A stretch of 64,000 bases of DNA. It comes from AWTP1-13 sp036280295. GTDB lineage: Bacteria > Pseudomonadota > Alphaproteobacteria > Rhizobiales > Hyphomicrobiaceae. The notes under the pieces are model-generated. The model was given only the letters and a program-made list of their open reading frames with translations, did not search any database and was not told where the DNA came from. The DNA lies in contig DASURA010000070.1 of assembly GCA_036280295.1 (NCBI GenBank), positions 11,238 to 75,237 of the forward strand, in the 5' to 3' direction. How positions within the stretch are numbered: the stretch's first letter is position 1; each line of letters opens with the position of its first letter. Shown piece after piece: positions 57,931-64,000 of this stretch. The position numbers were made by a program, and so were the translations under genes.

Positions 57931-59280
57931 ATGACCAAACCGCGCAAGATCCACATCAAGACGTTCGGATGCCAGATGAACGTCTATGACAGCGAGCGGA
58001 TCGCCGAGCTGTTGGCCCCCCAAGGCTTCGCCGAGACGGCGACAGCGGAGGACGCCGACGTGATCGTGCTCAACACCTGCCATATCCGCGAGAAGGCCGC
58101 CGAGAAGGTCTATTCCGACCTGGGCCGCCTGCGCGAGATCAAGGCGGAGCGTCGGCTCGCCGGCAAGGAGACCACCATTGCCGTCGCCGGCTGCGTAGCC
58201 CAGGCGGAGGGCGAGGAGATCGTGCGGCGCATGCCCAGTGTCGATGTCGTGGTGGGGCCGCAGAGCTATCATGAGCTGGGGCATCTGCTCGCACGTGCTC
58301 GCGCCGAGCAGCGTCCGATGGTGGAGACCGCGTTCCCCGAGGTCGAGAAATTCGCCTCCCTGCCGGCCCGCAACGGCGCCGCCGGTCCGGTGACGGCGTT
58401 CCTGACCGTGCAAGAGGGTTGCGACAAGTTCTGCACCTTCTGCGTGGTACCGTACACGCGCGGCGCGGAATACTCGCGCGCTGTCGCCGATGTGGAGGCC
58501 GAGGCGCGGCGCCTGGTCGAGCGCGGGGTGCGCGAGCTCACCCTGCTGGGGCAGAACGTCAACGCCTACCACGGGGCTGGTCCGGACGGCGGCGCGTGGT
58601 CGCTGGCCGGGCTGATCCGGCGGCTGGCGCTCATCGAGGGCCTTGAGCGTCTGCGCTACACGACGAGCCATCCGCGCGACATGGGCGACGATCTGATCGC
58701 CGCGCACCGCGATGAGCCCAAGCTGATGCCGTTTCTGCATCTGCCGTTCCAGTCGGGCTCCGACCGCATCCTCGCCGCCATGAACCGCAAACACACGCGT
58801 GCCGACTATCTGGCCCTGGTTGCGCGCATCCGTGCTGCCCGTCCCGACATCGCCCTCTCCACCGACATCATCGTCGGCTTCCCGGGGGAGACGGAGTCGG
58901 ATGTGCAGGACACGCTGGCTGTCCTCGACGAGGTCGGATTCGCCCAGGCCTACGCCTTCAAGTACAGCCCTCGCCCCGGAACGCCAGCAGCCAAAGCCGA
59001 GGTGCAGTTGCCCGAGGAGGCGAAAGACAGCCGCCTGCAGCGCGTGCTCGAGGCTGTGACGAAAAGTCAAACGTCGTTCAATTGCGCCCATGTTGGAACC
59101 GTGATTCCCGTGCTATTTGAACGGCCTGGGCGCCACGCAGGCCAGCTTGTAGGCCGCTCGCCGTATATGCAGGCGGTGCACGTGGGCGCTGAGCTGTCAT
59201 TATGCGGTCACGTCGTTGCGGTTGAAATCGTCGCTGCGGGCGCCAATAGTCTGTCGGGAAAGCTGGCAGCGACTGCTTGA
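57931..59280 (+). CDS. miaB: tRNA-2-methylthio-N6-dimethylallyladenosine synthase MiaB
   Basis: A 449-residue radical-SAM methylthiotransferase acting on A37 of UNN-reading tRNAs. The N-terminal UPF0004 domain holds C14 (TFGCQMNVYDS), C50 (VLNTCHIREKA) and C88 (AVAGCVAQ) for the auxiliary cluster. The radical-SAM motif is C164/C168/C171 in GCDKFCTFCVVPYTRG. A C-terminal TRAM domain (about 385-445) ends the protein. All six cluster cysteines are present. It requires two Fe-S clusters, in line with the nearby nfu gene. Confidence 0.94.
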   Translation: MTKPRKIHIKTFGCQMNVYDSERIAELLAPQGFAETATAEDADVIVLNTCHIREKAAEKVYSDLGRLREIKAERRLAGKETTIAVAGCVAQAEGEEIVRRMPSVDVVVGPQSYHELGHLLARARAEQRPMVETAFPEVEKFASLPARNGAAGPVTAFLTVQEGCDKFCTFCVVPYTRGAEYSRAVADVEAEARRLVERGVRELTLLGQNVNAYHGAGPDGGAWSLAGLIRRLALIEGLERLRYTTSHPRDMGDDLIAAHRDEPKLMPFLHLPFQSGSDRILAAMNRKHTRADYLALVARIRAARPDIALSTDIIVGFPGETESDVQDTLAVLDEVGFAQAYAFKYSPRPGTPAAKAEVQLPEEAKDSRLQRVLEAVTKSQTSFNCAHVGTVIPVLFERPGRHAGQLVGRSPYMQAVHVGAELSLCGHVVAVEIVAAGANSLSGKLAATA

Positions 59281-59350
59281 GGCAGGCGACGACTTTTGTG
59301 CTAGCTTGGCTGCAGGACTTGGAGATAGGGCTCTTTGGGAGGTTTCCTAA

Positions 59351-60388
59351 TTGTCTGGCATGCGCGGGCCGGCGGCAGCGCACGTGGGTAGATCGCCCAA
59401 GGGTGCGCAGGCGCGTGTGGTGGTGCCGTTCGAGGACAACCGCCATCTCAACCGGCTGCTGGGCGAGTACGACGGGCACTTGGCGCTGATCGAGGAGCGC
59501 CTTGGGATCGAGGCACAAGCCCACGGCAATGTCGTCACCCTGACAGGGCCCGCCGACGCCTGCGCCACGGCGCGTGACGTGCTGGAGAAACTGTACGCGC
59601 GCGTGCGGCGAGGCGAGGACATCGCGGCCGGCGACGTTGACGGCATGCTCCGCCACAGCAAGGGCGAGCCCTCGGCCAAGGACAGCAACCTTCCGCAGAT
59701 CCGCACCCGCCGCCGGGTGATCACCGCGCGCACGCCGAACCAGAGCAACTATATCCGGGCGCTGGACCGTTCCGACCTTGTGTTCGGCGTCGGACCTGCA
59801 GGCACCGGCAAGACCTACCTCGCCGTGGCGCACGCCGCACAGTGCCTGGAGAGCGGGCTCGTCGAGCGCATTATTCTGTCGCGGCCGGCAGTGGAGGCCG
59901 GCGAGCGGCTGGGCTTCCTTCCCGGCGACATGAAGGAGAAGGTCGACCCCTATCTGCGCCCGCTCTACGACGCGCTCTACGACGTGCTGCCGCCCGCCAA
60001 GGTGGAGCGCGATCTGTTGAGCGGGGTGATCGAGATCGCGCCGCTGGCGTTCATGCGTGGCCGCACGCTGGCGCATGCATTCGTGATTCTGGACGAGGCC
60101 CAGAACACCACCTCGATGCAGATGAAGATGTTCCTCACCCGCATCGGCGAAGGCTCCAAGATGGCGGTGACGGGCGACCCGAGCCAGATCGATTTGCCGC
60201 CCGGCCAGAGGTCGGGGCTGGAGCAGGCGGTCGGCCTGCTCGGCGGCGTCAAGGGCATCGACGCGATCCGCTTCGAGGCAAGCGACGTGGTGCGGCGCGA
60301 CCTGGTCGCGCGCATCGTCGAGGCCTACGAGAAGGCCGAGGCCAAGCCCGCCGCCAACGCCGCCGTCCGGGCCGGCAACTCCAAGTAG
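59351..60388 (+). CDS. PhoH family ATPase (YbeZ), TTG start
   Basis: A 345-residue PhoH-like P-loop protein. An N-terminal KH-like part (about 20-100) is followed by the PhoH domain, with Walker A FGVGPAGTGKTYLAVAHAAQ near residues 147-166, SRPAVEAGERLGFLPGDMKE, Walker B AFVILDEAQNTTSMQMKMFL and MAVTGDPSQIDLPPGQRSGL. YbeZ works with YbeY in RNA metabolism; ybeY follows after seven bases. The TTG at 59351 is eight bases after GGGAGG (59337-59342), so it is preferred to the ATG at 59360. Confidence 0.92.
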   Translation: MSGMRGPAAAHVGRSPKGAQARVVVPFEDNRHLNRLLGEYDGHLALIEERLGIEAQAHGNVVTLTGPADACATARDVLEKLYARVRRGEDIAAGDVDGMLRHSKGEPSAKDSNLPQIRTRRRVITARTPNQSNYIRALDRSDLVFGVGPAGTGKTYLAVAHAAQCLESGLVERIILSRPAVEAGERLGFLPGDMKEKVDPYLRPLYDALYDVLPPAKVERDLLSGVIEIAPLAFMRGRTLAHAFVILDEAQNTTSMQMKMFLTRIGEGSKMAVTGDPSQIDLPPGQRSGLEQAVGLLGGVKGIDAIRFEASDVVRRDLVARIVEAYEKAEAKPAANAAVRAGNSK

Positions 60389-60395
60389 GCTGGTC

Positions 60396-60959
60396 ATGCA
60401 CGACTCTGGCGACAACTCGCCATCCCTATCCGCCGTCGAGCCGTCCCCGGACGAGCCGGAGCCACCTGGCCGGCTTTCCATCAACATTGTTGAGGAGGCC
60501 GGGGACTGGAGCGCGCTCGAGGCGCCGGAGACCGCGATCCGCGCCGCCGCAGCGGCGCTTGCAAGCCATCCGCAATTTGACCGGGCGCCCGGCAGCGAGG
60601 CCTGCGTCGTGCTGGGCGACGACAATCTGCTGCGTACGCTCAACCGCGAGTATCGGGGGAAGGACGCGCCCACCAACGTGCTGTCCTTTCCTTTTGATGA
60701 TCCGCGCCAGCTGGGCGACATCGTGCTGGCGGTGGAGACGCTCCGCCGGGAGGCGGATGCGCAGGGCATAGCGCCGGTGCACCATCTGCAACATCTGGTC
60801 GTGCACGGACTCCTGCATCTCTCGGGATTCGATCACGAGACAGATGCCGAGGCTGAGGTCATGGAAGGGCTCGAGGTCGAGATCCTGGCGTCGCTGGGGA
60901 TCCCCGATCCCTACGCCCCCGCCGACGGCCCCATCGACCGCCCAAGCGAGGAGAGATGA
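60396..60959 (+). CDS. ybeY: Endoribonuclease YbeY (rRNA maturation)
   Basis: A 187-residue UPF0054 metalloprotein for 16S rRNA 3'-end maturation and ribosome quality control. Metal ligands H137, H141 and H147 lie in VVHGLLHLSGFDHETDAEAE. RTLNREYRGKDAPTNVLSFP is the other conserved block. There is a 28-residue acidic/Pro-rich N-terminal tail. Its stop overlaps the start of corC by four bases and its start lies seven bases after phoH, the standard phoH-ybeY-corC operon. Confidence 0.94.
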   Translation: MHDSGDNSPSLSAVEPSPDEPEPPGRLSINIVEEAGDWSALEAPETAIRAAAAALASHPQFDRAPGSEACVVLGDDNLLRTLNREYRGKDAPTNVLSFPFDDPRQLGDIVLAVETLRREADAQGIAPVHHLQHLVVHGLLHLSGFDHETDAEAEVMEGLEVEILASLGIPDPYAPADGPIDRPSEER

Positions 60960-61993
60960 GTAGCAAGTCAGACTCCGGCGAGCCGCAGAGTAGCGGGCAA
61001 GGCAGCTGGTTCACAGGTCTCAGGGCCAAGCTCGGTCTGCCGAGCGCGCACACCACGCTGCGCTCGACGCTGGAGAATGCCATCAAGACCGACGGTGCAG
61101 CAGAGTCCGAGGAGTTCTCGCCCGAGGAGCGGGCAATGCTGTCGCGCATCCTGCGTTTCGGTGCGCTCAGCGTCGAGGATGTGATGGTGCCGCGCGCGGA
61201 TATCATTGCCGTCGACGAGGACGCGACGATTCTCGAGCTGCTCAAGGCCTTCGATGATGCGGAGGTCTCGCGCATGCCGCTCTTTCGCGGCACCCTCGAC
61301 GAACCGCGCGGCATGGTGCACGTCAAGGACGTGCTGCACTGGCTGATGGGCCACGCCCGCAGCGAGCCGGCCGGGGCGGAGCCGGCCAAGGCCGCTGGGT
61401 CGGCCCAGGCGGACTCGGCGCCAGCGGGCGTTTGCGGCACCGCCGGCGGCAAGGTGCGGGCGCCCGATCTGGGGCGCGTCGACGTCTCCAAGTCGGTGGC
61501 CTCGGCCAAGCTCGGCCGCCCCATGCTGTATGTGCCGCCGTCGATGCCGGCGGCCAATCTGCTGCTGCGCATGCAGGCTAAGCACATCCACATGGCTCTG
61601 GTGGTCGACGAGTACGGCGGCACCGATGGCCTCGTCACCATCGAGGATCTGGTGGAGCAGATCGTCGGCGACATCGAGGACGAGCACGACGAGGCCGAGG
61701 CAGCGCACATCACCCGCGATGCCAAGCCCGGCCTGGTCGCGGTGGCGCGCACCCCGGTGCACGAGCTGGAGGCGTATCTGGGCCTGAAGCTGCTCGATGC
61801 GGAGCAGGAATCGGAGATCGATACCGTCGGCGGGCTGATCTCGACCCTGGCGGGCCGGGTGCCGGTGCGCGGCGAGCACATCGTGCATCCCACTGGCATC
61901 GAGTTCGAGGTGCTGGAGGCCGATCGCCGGCGCGTCAAGAAGGCGAGAGTGCACGTGCCGCAGGCGCCGTCGGGGGCCGCACCGGCGGCGTGA
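60956..61993 (+). CDS. corC: CorC/HlyC-family CBS-domain protein
   Basis: A 345-residue cytosolic protein. Paired CBS domains (about 75-210; VEDVMVPRADIIAVDEDATI and YGGTDGLVTIEDLVEQIVGD) precede a CorC_HlyC domain (about 240-330; ESEIDTVGGLISTLAGRVPV). The sequence lacks the DUF21 membrane domain, as CorC does; the role in Mg2+/Co2+ efflux is assigned from E. coli CorC. An Ala/Gly/Pro-rich insertion (about 140-165) between the CBS parts is longer than usual. It sits in the phoH-ybeY-corC-lnt operon. Confidence 0.9.
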   Translation: MSSKSDSGEPQSSGQGSWFTGLRAKLGLPSAHTTLRSTLENAIKTDGAAESEEFSPEERAMLSRILRFGALSVEDVMVPRADIIAVDEDATILELLKAFDDAEVSRMPLFRGTLDEPRGMVHVKDVLHWLMGHARSEPAGAEPAKAAGSAQADSAPAGVCGTAGGKVRAPDLGRVDVSKSVASAKLGRPMLYVPPSMPAANLLLRMQAKHIHMALVVDEYGGTDGLVTIEDLVEQIVGDIEDEHDEAEAAHITRDAKPGLVAVARTPVHELEAYLGLKLLDAEQESEIDTVGGLISTLAGRVPVRGEHIVHPTGIEFEVLEADRRRVKKARVHVPQAPSGAAPAA

Positions 61994-62000
61994 ATGCAGT

Positions 62001-62070
62001 CGAATGGCGAATGGCCGATCGCGAATGGTGGGTCGCAATTCCCATTCGCCACTCGCCATTCGACATTCGC
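62001..62070. repeat. Inverted repeat between corC and lnt
   Basis: The left arm CGAATGGCGAATGGCCGATC (from 62001) and right arm CCATTCGCCACTCGCCATTC (from 62042) are imperfect inverted copies of CGAATGGCGAATGG-type units. They form a long hairpin in the short gap between two operon genes. Confidence 0.6.
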
Positions 62071-62091
62071 GCCAGGGGGGCATTAAGCGTC

Positions 62092-63741
62092 ATGCCGGCG
62101 CAAACGCCGATCGCGATAGTCGCCGAGCGTGTGCGCGGCCTCGTCGGCTGGCGCCGGCGCGCGGCTGCGGCCGGCGCCGGTGCGGTCTCGGCCCTGGCGA
62201 TGGCGCCGTTCTTTTTCTGGCCGGTGCTGTGGCTCACCTTGCCGGTGCTGGTGTGGCTGATCGACGGCGCGGCTGACCGCCATGCCGATCAGAGACGCGG
62301 GCGCCGCCTTGTCGCAGCGGCCGGCGCCGGCTGGTGGTGGGGATTCGGCTATTTTCTCGCCGGTCTCTACTGGATCGGCGATGCCTTCCTGGTCGAGGCG
62401 GAGGTGTTCGCCTTCCTGATGCCGGCCGCGGTGATGGCCATGCCGGCCGGCCTTGCCCTGTTCTACGCCGCCGCCACCGGCATCGCGTCTCTGGTCTGGC
62501 AGTCCCGGCTCTGGCGTGTGCTCGGGCTCGCCCTTGCCCTCTCCGCGGCCGAGTGGCTGCGCGGCCATATCCTGTCCGGATTTCCCTGGAACGTGCTGGG
62601 CTATGCGCTGACCTATCCGCTGGAGCTGATGCAGAGCGCAGCCGTGCTCGGCATCTACGGGCTGACGCTGGCCGCGGTGCTGATCTTCAGCCTTCCGGCC
62701 CTGCTCGTCACCGAGAGCGCGAGCCGCCGCAGCGGCTGGGCGATGGCGCTTGCGGTGGCGCTGTTGCCGCTGCTCGTTGCCGGCGCACTGGGGTGGGCCA
62801 GGCTGGCTGACGCCCCATCGGCAACGGTGCCGGGCGTCAAGATCCGTATCGTCCAGGCCAGCACCTCGCAGCGCGACCGGCTGCGCCCGGAGCAGTGGCC
62901 GCGGATACTGCGCGATCATCTCGATCTTTCCGCGCGCGATCCGGCGGGCAAGCCGGACGGGCTGGCCGGCGTGACCCACGTGCTGTGGCCGGAGACGGCC
63001 ATGCCGTTCCCGCCGCTGGAGCACCCGGAGGTGCTGTCTGCCATCGGCGATCTGCTCCCCGAGGGAACCACCCTGATCGCTGGCGCCATCCGCGTTGAGC
63101 GCCATCCCGCAACCGGCAATGTCTCCCCGGTGGGGCCGCGCATCTTCAACAGCCTTCTGGTGCTCGGCAAAGGCGGCTTCCTGGTCGCGCTCTACGACAA
63201 GATCCGTCTGGTTCCGTTCGGCGAATTCCTCCCGGTCCGACCGTTATTGGCGGCGCTGGGGCTGAGGGAGATAGCGGAGCGCGGCGGCTTCACGTCCGGT
63301 TCGGAGCCGCGGCCGTTGCTGGCGATCCCGGGTCTGCCTGCGGCGGCATTGCCCCTGATCTGCTACGAGGCGATCTTTCCAGGCGCGAACTTGCAGGGCA
63401 CTGGGGCCGACCGCCAGCGGCCGGCGGTGATCGTTAATGTCACCAACGACGGCTGGTTCGGCAACACATCGGGTCCGCGCCAGCACCTGCATCAGGCGCG
63501 GGTGCGGGCGGTCGAGGAGGGGTTGCCGCTGCTGCGCGCTGCCAATAACGGCATCTCGGCCGGGTTTGACGCTTATGGACGCCCAGTCGGATATCTTGGC
63601 ATCGATGTCCGAGGCACCATGGACGTGTCGCTCCCCGTGGCTCTGGCGCCACCCCTTTATGCCCGATTCGGCGATTCGCTCTTTTTCGCCGCTTGGCTGT
63701 GCGGGGTCGGTGTCCTCGGTTGCGTCGTGTGGCGCCAATAG
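62092..63741 (+). CDS. lnt: Apolipoprotein N-acyltransferase
   Basis: A 549-residue integral inner-membrane enzyme that adds the third acyl chain to lipoproteins. It has about seven hydrophobic helices in the first 220 residues. The nitrilase domain (about 245-500) has the catalytic glutamate in VLWPETAMPFPP, lysine in ALYDKIRLVPFGEFLP and cysteine in PLICYEAIFPG. One last helix lies near the end. The ATG at 62092 (MPAQTP) is chosen; an earlier GTG at 61990 would read the inverted repeat as coding. Lnt matches the envelope role of neighbouring genes. Confidence 0.9.
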   Translation: MPAQTPIAIVAERVRGLVGWRRRAAAAGAGAVSALAMAPFFFWPVLWLTLPVLVWLIDGAADRHADQRRGRRLVAAAGAGWWWGFGYFLAGLYWIGDAFLVEAEVFAFLMPAAVMAMPAGLALFYAAATGIASLVWQSRLWRVLGLALALSAAEWLRGHILSGFPWNVLGYALTYPLELMQSAAVLGIYGLTLAAVLIFSLPALLVTESASRRSGWAMALAVALLPLLVAGALGWARLADAPSATVPGVKIRIVQASTSQRDRLRPEQWPRILRDHLDLSARDPAGKPDGLAGVTHVLWPETAMPFPPLEHPEVLSAIGDLLPEGTTLIAGAIRVERHPATGNVSPVGPRIFNSLLVLGKGGFLVALYDKIRLVPFGEFLPVRPLLAALGLREIAERGGFTSGSEPRPLLAIPGLPAAALPLICYEAIFPGANLQGTGADRQRPAVIVNVTNDGWFGNTSGPRQHLHQARVRAVEEGLPLLRAANNGISAGFDAYGRPVGYLGIDVRGTMDVSLPVALAPPLYARFGDSLFFAAWLCGVGVLGCVVWRQ

Positions 63742-63760
63742 CACAGCCAGAAGACCGTAA

Positions 63761-63780
63761 ACTATCTTATATCCTATAGT
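63761..63780. promoter_or_regulatory. AT-rich inverted repeat before HTH gene, possible operator
   Basis: ACTATCTTATATCCTATAGT has inverted ends ACTAT/ATAGT and is far more AT-rich than its surroundings, 83 bases before the HTH-gene start. It could be a promoter or autoregulatory site. Confidence 0.3.
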
Positions 63781-63863
63781 CCTGTGACTAGAGGTTGACG
63801 CCCTATATGAGTGCACCTAGCACTTGCAGGCGTAGGGGCAACGTTATTTTGGGTGGAGCGCAA

Positions 63864-64000
63864 ATGTCGACATTCCATGGGAGCGCTGAAGCTCTAGACA
63901 GCGATGAGAAGGGTTCGAGAAGGGCCAACCCGATAGATATCCATGTTGGCAGCCGTGTACGTTTTCGCCGCATGCTTCTCGGCATGAGCCAGGAGAAGCT
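63864..64000 (+). CDS. Helix-turn-helix (XRE-type) regulator, N-terminal part
   Basis: The first 45 codons of a Cro/C1-type regulator are inside the window: MSTFHGSAEALDSDEKGSRR and the DNA-binding start IHVGSRVRFRRMLLGMSQEK, typical of XRE-family proteins encoded between lnt and metK in Hyphomicrobiales. The ATG at 63864 has GGTGGAG six bases upstream; an in-frame ATG at 63807 is possible but poorly supported. The 3' end lies outside the window. Confidence 0.75.
   Translation, partial: MSTFHGSAEALDSDEKGSRRANPIDIHVGSRVRFRRMLLGMSQEK

Noticed and set aside
59078..60769. Leftward open frame of 563 codons opposite phoH and ybeY
   Set aside because: It is a shadow of the phoH-ybeY operon; no domain, no ribosome site.
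1..64000. CRISPR arrays, tRNA and rRNA genes
   Set aside because: No regularly spaced repeats, no tRNA-like T-loop/acceptor pairs and no rRNA segments were noticed on reading both strands. A dedicated tRNA scan was not possible.

Overview
The window is high-GC DNA from an alphaproteobacterium, most likely of the order Hyphomicrobiales (Rhizobiales). Two things point there. The housekeeping run at the right end (nfu, nitroreductase, tsaB, rimI, fur, miaB, phoH, ybeY, corC, lnt, then an HTH regulator) is the usual order in that group. The left part is full of 14-bp FixK/FNR-type boxes (TTGAY-N4-RTCAA) in front of stress genes. The genus cannot be fixed from sequence alone. No rRNA, tRNA or CRISPR array was found.

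Region 1 (1-19 kb) is a stress and low-oxygen block. It holds the end of a Mg2+ P-type ATPase, seven complete universal stress proteins, two Hsp20 chaperones, a zinc alcohol dehydrogenase, a PHA synthase, a host-attachment-family protein, an orphan OmpR-type response regulator, CBS-domain proteins and a Crp/Fnr regulator that heads a four-gene operon. Region 2 (19-33 kb) adds two complete ABC exporter operons of the ATPase/FtsX-permease/HlyD type, Spy-like and cytochrome c periplasmic proteins, a putative rhodoquinone-synthesis methyltransferase (RquA), a DoxX protein, a VIT1/CCC1-type transporter gene broken by an amber codon, and two SHOCT-domain genes. Region 3 (33-43 kb) is a patchwork: an arsenic-related cluster whose first members are truncated (metallo-hydrolase, PhnD-like, ArsC) and whose last members look intact (ArsR, Cys-tailed flavoprotein), a four-CBS protein, cytochrome and flavodoxin remnants, a conserved uncharacterised protein, TspO, and relics of a relaxase and a tyrosine integrase. 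Region 4 (43-64 kb) is intact core genome: EVE protein, aminotransferases, a short HPF, cell-envelope enzymes (SGNH protein, lytic transglycosylase, GalU, M50 protease), then the nfu-to-lnt housekeeping run.

The left 42 kb and right 21 kb differ sharply. I count about nineteen broken or truncated genes left of the integrase relic and none to its right. All the FixK/FNR-type boxes I found are also left of it. My reading is a decaying accessory island whose surviving genes form a hypoxia and redox-stress regulon: sensing by Crp/Fnr, ATP-binding and chaperone functions (USPs, Hsp20), carbon storage (PhaC), quinone adjustment (RquA), cytochromes and exporters. Several start codons were chosen because a box sits upstream at the spacing expected of a class II activator site (centre about 41 bases before transcription start).
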